The notes beneath the pieces are model-generated. The model was not told the DNA's origin, searched no databases, and worked only from the letters and a program-made list of their open reading frames with translations. A DNA stretch of 64,000 nt from Cyanidium caldarium (taxonomy: Eukaryota; Rhodophyta; Bangiophyceae; Cyanidiales; Cyanidiaceae): NCBI GenBank assembly GCA_026184775.1, contig JANCYW010000001.1:773267-837266 (forward strand). The letters are read 5' to 3'. The position numbers and the translations under genes are program-made. This document shows, one piece after another, positions 29,040 through 41,411 of this stretch; positions within the stretch are counted from its first letter, which is position 1; every line of letters begins with the position of its first letter.

Positions 29040-29957
29040 TCACACTTCGGCACCCGGCGGCGGTGGCGTGTGTCGATGCTTGTCGAGCGCGCTCATGGCC
29101 TCCTCCGACACGCCACACGCTGCCGCATTCATTCGCAGGTGTGGCCCGTACCGCACCCGATATACCAGATGACCCACATAGGCACCGAGCACCAGTCCGG
29201 CCAGCACGTCCACATAGTCGTGATGATAATCGCGCACCCGCGTCATCGCCATCGCCACGGCGTATGTCATCGGCAACAGGGCGCCCAGCCGGCGTATCCA
29301 TCGCATCTGCCGCGGCGAATGCGGAAACCACTGCGGACACACGTGGTCGATCCAGCACGTCAGATACGTGGCAGCCGCTGCCGATATGGAGGCGTGTCCA
29401 GAGGGGAACGCCTTGCGCGCCTCGTGCACCAGCATCGGGTCCCCGGTGCAGCCCATGCGCAACACTTCGTCTTGGTAGGCTTTGCAGACGGCCGCAAAGT
29501 GCGGCCGCGGCCGGCCGGCCGCACACTTCACCCATATCGTCAGCAGGGCGGTCAGTCCGTTGGCTTCGGCCAAGCCGGCACAAAACTCTCGCCACGCTTG
29601 GCGGTCCTGCGGTAGGGTCGAGTCCTCCGCGCCCGGCGCCACGCTGCCCGAGCGCTCCCACCCGCCGCCACTGGCCGTATCGCCCTGCGCCATCCAGTCG
29701 CGCAACGACGCCATCACCAGCCAAGACAAGGGCGGCACCAGCCACGCCACCAGCAGTGCGGCGGCCGCAGTCACTGTCGGCCGCTTGTAGGGGTATTGCA
29801 CGGCGGGATCGCGCAGATCCACCGGGCGTACGTGCGGCGGTATCCACGCGTTCATCGCCGCGGGGAGCAGCAAGCCAACCACCACAATGGCCACCCACTC
29901 GTAGTGCAACGCCGAGTAGAACGACAGACACCGAGAGGATGGGCGAGCTTCGGGCAT
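29040..29957 (-). CDS. PAP2-superfamily lipid phosphate phosphatase
   Basis: A 305-residue membrane phosphatase with six likely transmembrane helices (first at about 20-38). All three PAP2 motifs are complete: 'KCAAGRPRP' (144-152), 'PSGH' (185-188) and 'TRVRDYHHDYVD' (Arg240, nucleophile His246, Asp250). It follows the lipid phosphate phosphatase pattern seen in plants, animals and yeast Dpp1/Lpp1, which dephosphorylate phosphatidate, lysophosphatidate and diacylglycerol pyrophosphate. An extra ~45-residue polar loop (about 92-120) precedes motif 1. Tail-to-tail with the ChAPs gene, 70 bp apart. Confidence 0.93.
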   Translation of the reverse strand: MPEARPSSRCLSFYSALHYEWVAIVVVGLLLPAAMNAWIPPHVRPVDLRDPAVQYPYKRPTVTAAAALLVAWLVPPLSWLVMASLRDWMAQGDTASGGGWERSGSVAPGAEDSTLPQDRQAWREFCAGLAEANGLTALLTIWVKCAAGRPRPHFAAVCKAYQDEVLRMGCTGDPMLVHEARKAFPSGHASISAAAATYLTCWIDHVCPQWFPHSPRQMRWIRRLGALLPMTYAVAMAMTRVRDYHHDYVDVLAGLVLGAYVGHLVYRVRYGPHLRMNAAACGVSEEAMSALDKHRHTPPPPGAEV

Positions 29958-30228
29958 GAGGCGGGTGGAGGAGGGTGAGGGACAAACGGTGCTTGGTGCG
30001 TACAGTGTGCGCCAGGCCCTCCGGCACGTGAGGGCACGTGTCCCGGCGGCACACCAGCGCGAACGGGAGGGGAGAGAAATTCCCGCAGCGCAGCGCCTCG
30101 AGACAAGATCGCGCGCGTTACGTTCGCAAAGCGGTGCCGGCCGGTCGGTGTCTCCTGTAGAGGCGGGCGCACGCTTCGTCGGGTCGTTGTCGGCGCCGCA
30201 AAACTCTCATCTCCCCATATGTTCTCCG

Positions 30229-32538
30229 ATGGCTCGAGACAATCTCGATACTGTCATTCCGGGCGAGGACAGCCTGCTCATCGCGGTCCGCCGGAGAGGC
30301 AGGCCCATCTGGCTGGTCAACCAGTCGTTGCGCGTGCCGGATTGCGGCCTGGTGACGTTCGAGGCGTCCGGCTCCAACGACGTGGTGTGTCTGCTGTGCC
30401 ATCGGTCGGACGGAGTGGAGTCGGATACGCAGGTGGAGTTTGAGGCGCGTGCGTCGCGTGCCTGCTTCGAGATGGTCTTTGGCAGTCACCAGAACACCCG
30501 CTCGCTGCTACGGGTGCACGGGGTGGTGCAGGCGGAGAACGCCGTGGATCGCAAAGCGCCGCGCGTGTCGAGTGGTGACACGGCCACGGGACTGACGCGC
30601 GATGGCATCGTGGGGGTGGCGTTCAGTCGGTACTGGGTGGCGGTGTCGCCGGACTATCTCGAGGCCGGGGTGGGGTTTCCCGGCGAACAGCGCGTGTTGC
30701 GATATCGACGGACGGGCGCCCGGGGAGACGCCGCCGCCGCCGACGGGGTGCGATGGGTGGGCGTGTCGTGCTGGGACGCGCCGGTTATCTTCCGCAACGT
30801 GCAGGTGTTCGATTTGTGGCCCGGCACGCTGTTGCCCGAGGTGTCGCGGCGAGAGCGAGTGACCGACGACGAGGGAACGTGGGAAGATGGCGGGCGGTCG
30901 GGTGCGACGGCGGCGGACGAGATGGTCGGGTTTGCCTGTGAGCGGGAGCACACGAGTGATGGGCTTAGCGAGTCGCGCTGCCAAGAAATCGTATGGGCCC
31001 GCCGCTCTGCCCTTATCGCCTCGTCGCCGGTGTTCCGTGCGATGCTACTGACCAGCGGCATGCGGGAGGCGCGCGTTGGATGTCGAGACGCATCGATGTC
31101 GGACGCGGATCCGTTTGACGCCTCTGCGGTCATCCCGTTGCCCGGAGTGCCGGTATCTGCGTTTCGAGCGATGGTGGCGCATGCGGTCGAGCGCCAACCG
31201 TGGCCAGAGGAGAAGGGGGAGGGGGATGCGCTGCTTGCTGAACACTTGGCACTGCTTTATTTATCCATGGCGTTCGATTATTCGCAGTTGGGTAATGATG
31301 TGGCCCTGCATCTCCTGCACCGACTGCAACAACGTGCTTCCTGCATCCCGCCATCGCAGCTGGTGGCGGTGGCGAATGCGTCCGTGCAGTTGGCTCGACC
31401 GGATCTCTTTCTTGGCGCCGGTCACGCCATCCACCAGCGCCTCGTGCAGGAGCTGCCAGCGAGTGAGACGGCATGGCGACAAGCGTGGATGAATTTGGAC
31501 GTGCACGTGATGCTCAGCGTGCTGCTTCTCATGTCCGACAAGTATACCGCTCGTCGATGGGCGGCGTGGTGGTTGAGCGACGGGGAGCACCTGACTGACG
31601 ACGACGACGACGACGACGACGACGCATCTCCTGGTCACTCGCACCTGCGGCCGGCCGCGCATTGTCACCCGAGGGATGCGCAACGAGTACGTGCGTTGCT
31701 GCAACACCCTCCCGACACCGATCCGTCGCTCTTCACAGGCCGCGTGTGCTGTCTGGACGCCGATCACGCTCGCTGCCTGCCGCCGTACCTCCTCCCGCCG
31801 TGTATGCAAGCGCATTTCCATGAAAAGCAACAGCGGCGACAACTGCTGTATCGCGCGCTGTATACCGCCCACGAAATGCATCACCTCGCGCCCTCCACAC
31901 CCGTTCGACCCGTGAGTGCCACCACCTCCGCACCACCTCCCCGCTCGGTCTGCATTCCCTACATACCCGGGTACGAGGACCGCGGCCTGTTGGCGTACCT
32001 CGGGTACGTACCACCGAGCATGCGGGTGTGGCGCAATCCGTGTCGTTCGGGCGCGGTGCGCGTCAGCGCCTCGTCGCTGCTGAATCTGAACCGCGAGGCG
32101 CTCTGTGAACATCTGGGCCGGTGCGCGCACAACTTCGCCTCCGTCACGCCGTGTCACAGCTTCGCGTGGGTGGCCATCGACTTTGGGCCGCATCGCCGCG
32201 TGCGCCCCACGCATTACGCGCTGCGGCACGACGCCAGTGCCGTAGAGTTTCTGCGCGACTGGGTGCTGGAGGGGCGCAGTGGCGACAACGACGAGGACGA
32301 TGCTGCTGCCGCGGCGTGGCACGTACTGCTGCAGCATCGCCAGGACCGGACGCTGTGCGCACCACACGACGCGGCGGTGTGGTCGATAGGGCCATCGGGG
32401 GCGCACAGCGGCGACGACGGCCACGGTCCGTGGTGGCGGGAGCTGCGGGTGCGCGCGCTGCGGAACAGCAGCGGCACGTCGCGGCTGGTGCTGGCCTCGT
32501 TGGAGTTTTACGGGGAACTGGTGTGGGAACCGTGTTAG
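30229..32538 (+). CDS. BTB/POZ protein with farnesoic-acid-methyltransferase-like and F5/8-type domains
   Basis: A 769-residue multidomain protein. Residues about 10-200 resemble the beta-sandwich annotated as 'farnesoic acid O-methyltransferase-like', seen in 'LVTFEASGSNDVVCLLCH', 'FEMVFGSHQNTRSLLRV', 'FSRYWVAVSPDYLEAGVGFP' and 'WVGVSCWDAPVIFRNVQVF'. About 250-420 is BTB/POZ-like ('SALIASSPVFRAMLLTSGM'), with a low-complexity insert. A short Asp run near 460-470 and a variable stretch follow. About 600-769 resembles the discoidin/F5-8C or APC10-like fold ('SFAWVAIDFGPHRRVRPTHYAL', 'LRNSSGTSRLVLASLEFYGEL'). BTB proteins often serve as cullin-3 adaptors. ATG 30229 is chosen because upstream codons overlap the divergent PAP2 gene. 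Confidence 0.72.
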   Translation: MARDNLDTVIPGEDSLLIAVRRRGRPIWLVNQSLRVPDCGLVTFEASGSNDVVCLLCHRSDGVESDTQVEFEARASRACFEMVFGSHQNTRSLLRVHGVVQAENAVDRKAPRVSSGDTATGLTRDGIVGVAFSRYWVAVSPDYLEAGVGFPGEQRVLRYRRTGARGDAAAADGVRWVGVSCWDAPVIFRNVQVFDLWPGTLLPEVSRRERVTDDEGTWEDGGRSGATAADEMVGFACEREHTSDGLSESRCQEIVWARRSALIASSPVFRAMLLTSGMREARVGCRDASMSDADPFDASAVIPLPGVPVSAFRAMVAHAVERQPWPEEKGEGDALLAEHLALLYLSMAFDYSQLGNDVALHLLHRLQQRASCIPPSQLVAVANASVQLARPDLFLGAGHAIHQRLVQELPASETAWRQAWMNLDVHVMLSVLLLMSDKYTARRWAAWWLSDGEHLTDDDDDDDDDASPGHSHLRPAAHCHPRDAQRVRALLQHPPDTDPSLFTGRVCCLDADHARCLPPYLLPPCMQAHFHEKQQRRQLLYRALYTAHEMHHLAPSTPVRPVSATTSAPPPRSVCIPYIPGYEDRGLLAYLGYVPPSMRVWRNPCRSGAVRVSASSLLNLNREALCEHLGRCAHNFASVTPCHSFAWVAIDFGPHRRVRPTHYALRHDASAVEFLRDWVLEGRSGDNDEDDAAAAAWHVLLQHRQDRTLCAPHDAAVWSIGPSGAHSGDDGHGPWWRELRVRALRNSSGTSRLVLASLEFYGELVWEPC

Positions 32539-32551
32539 CGGGAGGTGAATT

Positions 32552-35500
32552 TTAATGCACGGGACGGAGGGCGCGACGGGTGCGCGGCGGGGATGGAGAG
32601 GGGGAGCGGGACACCGCTTCTTCTTCTTCTTCTTCTTCTTCGTCGTCGTCGTCGTCGTCGTTCACGTCGGATTCGGACGTGGCGTCCACCACCAGCTTGC
32701 GGCGGGTGCGCGGAGCGGTCCTGATCGGCGCCTGATCCTCCGGATCCTCCTCGTGCATGGATGCCTGGCGACGAGGACGACGGCGATATGGGTGCGAACT
32801 GACGACATCCCCTCGGTTCTCCTTTCCCCCTCCTCCTCCTCCTCGTCGTCGTCGGCGGCGGCGTATCGAATTCTCCTTCCCGTTACCATTTCCCCGCGAG
32901 GCACTCCGCGCATCGGCGGTCAGCTGCCGCACCCGCGCCAGAGCCGCTTGGCGCACCGTGGCCGGCGTGCGCAACCGCAGCGTCTCCACCTTGTGCCGCA
33001 TCGCTTCCAGCTCCGGATCGATGTCCGCAGTGGGCGTCATCAACGAATCCGCAGCAGGCGTGGCCGACGGCTCGCCGGCCGCCTCCGCTCCCTCGGGCTC
33101 TTCAGCCGGCTTTCCGAGTTGCTGCAGTCGCGCCTCCCACTCATCCAACACGACTTTGGTGGTGGGCTTGCAAAACTTGCGCGCCTTGCCCAACACCATC
33201 AGCAGATGCTGCCGCACCTCCGCATCGCGCGCCGCCCACTCCGCGTAACACTTCCACAGGTCGCTGAGGCGCCGCACCGTGCGCTCGCCGGTGTAGTTCA
33301 ACAGCGTCAGACAGTAGGCCAGGTTGCGCGCATCCGCCGCCGTGGGCGCCGTCCGCATGCGCTGGCACAATTTGTCCACCAGCGCTTCGGTGTGCCGCTC
33401 CCGCTCGATAAACGACAGCACGAAGCGGGCGATACGTCGAAATGCCTCCGTGCCGCACTCGGACGGCGGCCGCCGCGTCAGACAGCTGATCATATCCGGC
33501 AGCAGCTGGTACACGGCGCTGGCGCCGCTCGGCCCGCCCTTGCGGCTCAAGTCATAGAACAAGGTGCGCGCCAGGTCGACCACGCGCCCGTCCGCATCCT
33601 CCAGACAGAGCGCCAGCTCGGCCACCTGTCCCTTCACCTTGATCATATCGTTGAGCACCAGGTGCGTCAGCGCCATCAGAGCGTTGCGGCGGACGCGGGT
33701 ATCTTGGTCGCGCAGCGCCGCGTACAAGTGGCGCGTCCACGGCTCCAGCAGATTGGGAAAGCGGAACGCCAGGTCGCTCAGGGCGACGACGGCGTTGGCG
33801 CGGGCGACGGCAGCAGCCGCTGCTGAGGTGTCGGCGGCCGCCAAGCAGGTGAACACATGTGGCAGGTACTGCGCGGCCAGCGCCTCGCTGATACACATAA
33901 AGCGCGTCAGACACAGCAGCGCCATCGACTGCAGCGACGACGGTGCTGTGGAATCCAGTGCCCAGTGCGCCGCCAGCGGCAGCACCAGCCCGCCCAACAG
34001 GGCATCCGGGCTGACCAGTTCGGCCTCCACCTCCTTCAACAGCGCGTCGAGGTCGGCATCCAGCGCGGTGGCACTCGCGGCGCCGGTGCTGGCCACCAGG
34101 TCGTCGTCATCGTGGTCGCTGGAGGCGGCAGCGGTCGGCCGTCGCCCTCGCCGTCCCGGCCGAGCCTCCGGTGCCGCCTGTGCCTGCGCGGTATCCGCAT
34201 CGATGGCTTCACCCGACGGACCGCGTCGCTGTTGCCGATACTGTCGCCGTAGACGGTGCGCTTGCGACTCGGCGTACGCCAGCTGCTGCAGCGCGATGGC
34301 GCCGCCCACTTGCAACAACCGCCGGGCGGCCGCCGCCGACACCGTCGTCTCCGCGCCGCCCAACCGCTGCACCAAGCGTTGCAACAGCCGCGCCGCCACC
34401 GCTCCCGGATGGGTGCAGCGGGCATACAACGCTGCCAGTGCCGTTGCTGCTGCCGCCTCTCCCTCCCCCAGCACCACCGACTCCAGACGCCCGACCCACG
34501 GATGATCCGGCGGCCAGCGCTCGTCGGTGCCGCAGCGCAGCGCATCACAGCACCATCGCGCCATCACCGCATCGTCCAGTCCGACCGTCTCCAACTGGGC
34601 CAGCTGCCACGGTGCCAGTGCCTGCACCCGCGCTACGCTCTGGATCAAGAACGCCGCCCCGCGCCGCATGGCCAACGTGGTACCGGGCACGCGGTCAGCC
34701 AACGTGTCCCACAGACACTGCACCACGGCTGCCGGCACTCGCTCGGTGCGCACCAGCGCCTGCATCCACTCATCCAGACAGGCCACCTCGCCCACCGTAG
34801 CCGCCGCCACCAGCTGCACCAGCCCGCGCACCACCTGCACCACGCCGGCCGCATGCGTTGGCAGCTGACCGCTGTTGCTCTGGGCGCGTGTCCGAGCCAC
34901 CCACGCTTCGTACGGCGCCCGCAACAGCAGCTCCTCGAGCGCATTCAGCGCCGCCTCTTTCACCGCGGCCTCGCGCGACATCACCAGCAACAGCATCGGA
35001 CGGTGCGCGTCGGCCGCACTGCGCACCTGCAGGCGGCTGGCGGCGACCAGCAGCGCCACCGTCTCGATGACATCGGTGACAAAACGCGAGCGCAACAACG
35101 GAGGGGCGGCGGTAGCCAGCGCCTCATCGATGGCCTCGGCAAAATCCACCGCGCTGGCGTAGAAGACGGCGGCATTGCGTGCCGTCGTCTCCGACTCGAG
35201 CTCGGTCTCAGGCATCTCTGACGCCCGCTGGTGTTCTTCCAGTTTGGCGCGAAACGCGTTCGCCTCCAACCGGGCACCGTACGGGTTGTGGCGCACCAGC
35301 GCGTGCATCAGCTGTATGGCGGCGCGGCGTACGTGGCTGCTGCGGTCGTGGGTGCGACTGGCGACCTGACGCGCCAGCGTGGGAAACAGCTGCAGCGGCA
35401 GGACGCGCGCCTCACACAGCGCATTCCAAGTCTGCAGGGTGCGTGCCCGCGTGAACGAGCTCACATCCGCCAGCCGCTCCAACAGAATATGGGTCAGGGC

Positions 35501-36817
35501 GTCGCGGGTCTCGGCATCATCCGTCGACGACGCCAAGTGCTGCAGCACCCGCCCGATGGCATGCACCACGCCGTTGCGCACCGCGTACGATTCGCCATCG
35601 AGCTGCTCCAGCAGCACGCCGATATGCCGCTGCGTCCACTGTGGCAGACGGTCGCTGAGCTCCATGACGAATGCCGCCACGCTCTTGGCGCCGGCGAGGT
35701 CTTTGGCCAGATCCGCTGCATTCAGCCGGCCGACCTGTCGCACCAACTCCTGGGCGAACCGCCGCCCGCCCTGCTCGTCGCTGGCGTCGGTGAGCGCTTG
35801 CAGCATCTCCACCAGCGGCACCGCCGCCAACTCCTGGCGCAACAGCACCTGCACCAGGGCGGTGCTGGCGGACACGGCCTGTCCGTGCCGCTGCACGCCA
35901 ACGCCCAGCAAGCGTGTCACAACGGCGCGCACGCGCTTGTCCTTGCACGTCGTCGCCGATTCCATCAGGCGATAAGCCGCCCGGCAGAAGAGGTTCACGT
36001 ACGCCTCCTCGGCAGCATTGCGGCCGAACATGGCCCGGAGCACGGCGGACGACTCGATGAGGCGGGCAAACTGCTCCAGAAAGGCCTCGCGCTGTTCCGA
36101 AGCGCTCCAGTCAAAGTCGGCACAGGCCAGCAGCATCTCGTCGACCGGAGAATCGCCGTTTTCTTCATCGCCATCGTCGACATCGCTGCTATCCGATGCC
36201 GAGGTCGGGCGGCGGGCCGCACGTTGCTTCTGTCGACGTGGCCGCGGGTGGGCTGCCGGGCGTGGCGCCGGGGTCGTCAGGCCTGTCGGCACCACACTGT
36301 CCTCCAGCGATTGCTCCATAACCTGCACCAGGAAAGCGCCCACGAATGCGGCCAAGCGTCCCGCCGATAGCATCAACGCCGGGGCGTCGCTGCCCTCTGC
36401 GTCGGTGGCCTCGGCCATGGCCGCCACGTGGCGCATACCGGTGGCCACGCGGCTGGCCACTTGGCCACGTGCCAGGGCCGTATCCAAGCTGGCCCAGTGG
36501 TGCACACACCAGTAGAGCGCTTGAAACTGCTCCAAACCGCTGGCAGTGGCGTGCGCGAGCCACCAGCCGTTGCGCCATTCGGCGCCACCCGTATCGCCCA
36601 GCGCCTCCAAGTCTTCTGCTTCCAGCGCCACCTCACTGCTGGCTACCCGCACCGCTTCGCTCACGGACAGCTGGTCGGCCAGGTCATACAAGTCCGGTGT
36701 CACCGAGAAGCGCACGTACTTGGCCCGCTCCTCGTCTTCCTCTCCGCTGCGCACGCGTTGTCGCGCCCGCACCGCCAAATCCTCAAAGTGTACCGGGATG
36801 ATGAAGGGAGTGAACAT
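32552..36817 (-). CDS. Condensin complex subunit 1 (CAP-D2)
   Basis: A 1421-residue HEAT-repeat protein. The conserved condensin subunit 1 C-terminal module lies at about residues 950-1150: 'HLVLNDMIKVKGQVAELALC', 'DLARTLFYDLSRKG', 'AVYQLLPDMISCL', 'RIARFVLSFIERERH'. The N-terminal 'MFTPFIIPVHFEDLAV' and length fit CAP-D2/Ycs4 of condensin I. It binds DNA and chromatin and regulates the SMC2-SMC4 ring in mitotic chromosome compaction. The C-terminal ~170 residues are basic then strongly acidic, with runs of Asp and eight consecutive Glu encoded by pure codon repeats near 32620-32660. CAP-D3 of condensin II is the main alternative but lacks this arrangement. Only 13 bp separate its stop from that of the BTB gene. 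Confidence 0.88.
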   Translation of the reverse strand: MFTPFIIPVHFEDLAVRARQRVRSGEEDEERAKYVRFSVTPDLYDLADQLSVSEAVRVASSEVALEAEDLEALGDTGGAEWRNGWWLAHATASGLEQFQALYWCVHHWASLDTALARGQVASRVATGMRHVAAMAEATDAEGSDAPALMLSAGRLAAFVGAFLVQVMEQSLEDSVVPTGLTTPAPRPAAHPRPRRQKQRAARRPTSASDSSDVDDGDEENGDSPVDEMLLACADFDWSASEQREAFLEQFARLIESSAVLRAMFGRNAAEEAYVNLFCRAAYRLMESATTCKDKRVRAVVTRLLGVGVQRHGQAVSASTALVQVLLRQELAAVPLVEMLQALTDASDEQGGRRFAQELVRQVGRLNAADLAKDLAGAKSVAAFVMELSDRLPQWTQRHIGVLLEQLDGESYAVRNGVVHAIGRVLQHLASSTDDAETRDALTHILLERLADVSSFTRARTLQTWNALCEARVLPLQLFPTLARQVASRTHDRSSHVRRAAIQLMHALVRHNPYGARLEANAFRAKLEEHQRASEMPETELESETTARNAAVFYASAVDFAEAIDEALATAAPPLLRSRFVTDVIETVALLVAASRLQVRSAADAHRPMLLLVMSREAAVKEAALNALEELLLRAPYEAWVARTRAQSNSGQLPTHAAGVVQVVRGLVQLVAAATVGEVACLDEWMQALVRTERVPAAVVQCLWDTLADRVPGTTLAMRRGAAFLIQSVARVQALAPWQLAQLETVGLDDAVMARWCCDALRCGTDERWPPDHPWVGRLESVVLGEGEAAAATALAALYARCTHPGAVAARLLQRLVQRLGGAETTVSAAAARRLLQVGGAIALQQLAYAESQAHRLRRQYRQQRRGPSGEAIDADTAQAQAAPEARPGRRGRRPTAAASSDHDDDDLVASTGAASATALDADLDALLKEVEAELVSPDALLGGLVLPLAAHWALDSTAPSSLQSMALLCLTRFMCISEALAAQYLPHVFTCLAAADTSAAAAAVARANAVVALSDLAFRFPNLLEPWTRHLYAALRDQDTRVRRNALMALTHLVLNDMIKVKGQVAELALCLEDADGRVVDLARTLFYDLSRKGGPSGASAVYQLLPDMISCLTRRPPSECGTEAFRRIARFVLSFIERERHTEALVDKLCQRMRTAPTAADARNLAYCLTLLNYTGERTVRRLSDLWKCYAEWAARDAEVRQHLLMVLGKARKFCKPTTKVVLDEWEARLQQLGKPAEEPEGAEAAGEPSATPAADSLMTPTADIDPELEAMRHKVETLRLRTPATVRQAALARVRQLTADARSASRGNGNGKENSIRRRRRRRGGGGGGKENRGDVVSSHPYRRRPRRQASMHEEDPEDQAPIRTAPRTRRKLVVDATSESDVNDDDDDDEEEEEEEEAVSRSPSPSPPRTRRALRPVH

Positions 36818-36895
36818 GAGCAGTTAGGAGAGGTGAGTGCTGCAGGAGGCGAGCGTCAGGTCGTTCATCGCCCGACGAGGTGCCGGTTGGGACTG

Positions 36896-37268
36896 CCGAG
36901 GCAGGCGCTGCCATTTTTTTGAAATAAAGTCGGGAATGCGTGATGGCCAGTTTGGCTGTGTGACAGATTTTTGCCGACGTTCGTGACGGATTCGGTTTTT
37001 GAAACGGTTCGATCGGTGGACCGAGGCAGGCGCGACCCGTTTTGGAGACCAGTCGGGAATGCGTGATGGCCAGTTTGGCTGTGTGACAGATTTTTGCCGA
37101 CGTTCGTGACGGATTCGGTTTTTGAAACGGTTCGATCGGTGGACCGAGGCAGGCGCGACCCGTTTTGGAGACCAGTCGGGAATGCGTGATGGCCAGTTTG
37201 GCTGTGTGACAGATTTTTGCCGACGTTCGTGACGGATTCGGTTTTTGAAACGGTTCGATCGGTGGACC
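36896..37268. repeat. Three tandem direct repeats of 123 bp
   Basis: Two identical-looking 123-bp units (starting at 37021 and 37144) follow a first unit (about 36896-37020) that matches except for its first ~30 bp, where 'cgctgccatttttttgaaat' replaces the 'cgcgacccgttttggagacc' of the others. The array fills the space between two head-to-head genes, CAP-D2 and the membrane-protein gene at 37326. The period is a multiple of three, so open frames run through on both strands, but they have no other coding sign. Confidence 0.93.
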
Positions 37269-37325
37269 TCTCGTCGACTGCTCGACGTGACGCTTTCGCT
37301 CAGCACCCCTCTCATCGTTCAGCGC

Positions 37326-38477
37326 ATGACCCTGGTCACCCGAGACCGCCTGCAATGGCTCGCCGCATTAACGGTTCTCTTTGCATTTGCCACAATTTTC
37401 TCTCTGAGCACCTGCAGTACGACGTGGGGTTGGGCGTGGCAGCGGTGGCGAGATCGATACGTTGGCGGCGGGTTGGCGTCGACCGAGTTGCCGCCGCTCC
37501 CGCCGGGCGCCGCTCGACAAATGCAGGCGTTGCTCGAATACGCCAAGGATGGTCAAGTGCGCGCCGCCAACGGCACCGTTATGGATCGTCCTGCTCGACA
37601 TTTGTTCCACTCGTCCGTCAACGACATCTTCGAGTGGCGGGTGTTCTGGCTCCTGGACCCGAGCGCCTGCCATCACTGGGACGGCGCGGCCGCATCGGGC
37701 CGCTCACTGCTCCGCAATGTCGCCAAACGCGTCAAGCGCACCGCGATATATCTTCGTTTCAAGCCGGAGATGTCCGTCAAAGTGCCGCACGATCCCGAGA
37801 CGCGCTCCGACGTGTACATGAACCTGCACGACGCGGAAAACGGCCTGAAAGTGCGCGGCGTCTCCCGCGGCAGCAGTGACGAATCGCCCTACGTGGAGCT
37901 CAAGGTGCGCGTGCGCACGCACGTCTTTCGCAACCCGCTGCTTACGCAGCCTATCGTGATTGAAGTGTGGGACAAGACGCTCCACCAGGCGGTGGCCGCA
38001 GCGCAGGTCGGCAATCTGTCGGAGTGGCGCCGCATTCTACGCGAGCACGTCGAACACATCCAGTCGCACGACGGCGGTATGTTGGGCGATCTGGATGCCG
38101 CCCAGAGTCTGGCGGTGAAGGTGAGTCGCGCGGAACGCGCCCTGCCGCGTCGCGATGCGCGCGCACAACTGGTGTCGCTGCACAAGCGGCGCTTCCGAGC
38201 CGAGATGCGACTGGCGGCGCGTCGGCGCACCGGCGTGTACAAGTTGGAGGTGACCGATGTCAAGTACGACAGGTGTCGCGCCGAGTGGCGATTGCCGTGG
38301 AGCACCGCGCGCCAACGTTGCTGTTACCGTTCGATGGCGATCGAGGGCACCAACGCGGCGGCGGTGGCCACCTTTGTCATGGTCGCGTACGACTTGGTGC
38401 CGCCGCGGCGTCGCCCGTCGGAGGTGGTGGGCGGCTACCCGGCCTTTGTGGAGGTGCTATCGGCGGGATCGCTGTGA
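37326..38477 (+). CDS. Unrecognised single-pass membrane-anchored protein
   Basis: A 383-residue protein I do not recognise. Residues 9-30 (LQWLAALTVLFAFATIFSLS) form a signal anchor or uncleaved signal. The rest is a soluble, basic, beta-rich domain containing 'VNDIFEWRVFWLLDP', 'YLRFKPEMSVKVPHDPETRS', 'YVELKVRVRTHVFRNPLL' and, after a coiled segment (about 215-300), 'YKLEVTDVKYDRCRAEWRLP'. The 'VELKVR' strand recalls CYTH/triphosphatase-type barrels, but the catalytic Glu/Lys pattern is not clear. The frame continues upstream into the 123-bp repeat from a TTG; the first ATG is at 37326. Function unknown. Confidence 0.7.
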   Translation: MTLVTRDRLQWLAALTVLFAFATIFSLSTCSTTWGWAWQRWRDRYVGGGLASTELPPLPPGAARQMQALLEYAKDGQVRAANGTVMDRPARHLFHSSVNDIFEWRVFWLLDPSACHHWDGAAASGRSLLRNVAKRVKRTAIYLRFKPEMSVKVPHDPETRSDVYMNLHDAENGLKVRGVSRGSSDESPYVELKVRVRTHVFRNPLLTQPIVIEVWDKTLHQAVAAAQVGNLSEWRRILREHVEHIQSHDGGMLGDLDAAQSLAVKVSRAERALPRRDARAQLVSLHKRRFRAEMRLAARRRTGVYKLEVTDVKYDRCRAEWRLPWSTARQRCCYRSMAIEGTNAAAVATFVMVAYDLVPPRRRPSEVVGGYPAFVEVLSAGSL

Positions 38478-38639
38478 GAGGGCGAGAAGATGCAGAAGAC
38501 GTATGGCGTGTCGACGGAATACCTGGCTGATAGGAGCGGGTCGATTTACTCTCGAGCGAGCACTAGAGACAAGAATGGTACAACGAGCGGCTGCCGTCGC
38601 CCGTATCGCGCGCCGTCCTCTCTTATTACCGCCAAATGA

Positions 38640-41283
<2,644 letters not shown>

Positions 41284-41411
41284 AGCGCGGCTGTTGTCGC
41301 TGACTCCACACTTTTACGCGATCAACGATCCTATCGTACAGGGCGCGCCTCTTCGGTTTGCGTACACACGCACACATTGTCATTTTCGGTGTCTCTCACT
41401 GCATGATTCTA

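Noticed and set aside
36783-37355. 190-codon minus-strand frame through the 123-bp repeats
   Set aside because: It is open only because the period is a multiple of three. It overlaps CAP-D2 and the start of the next gene and has no other support.
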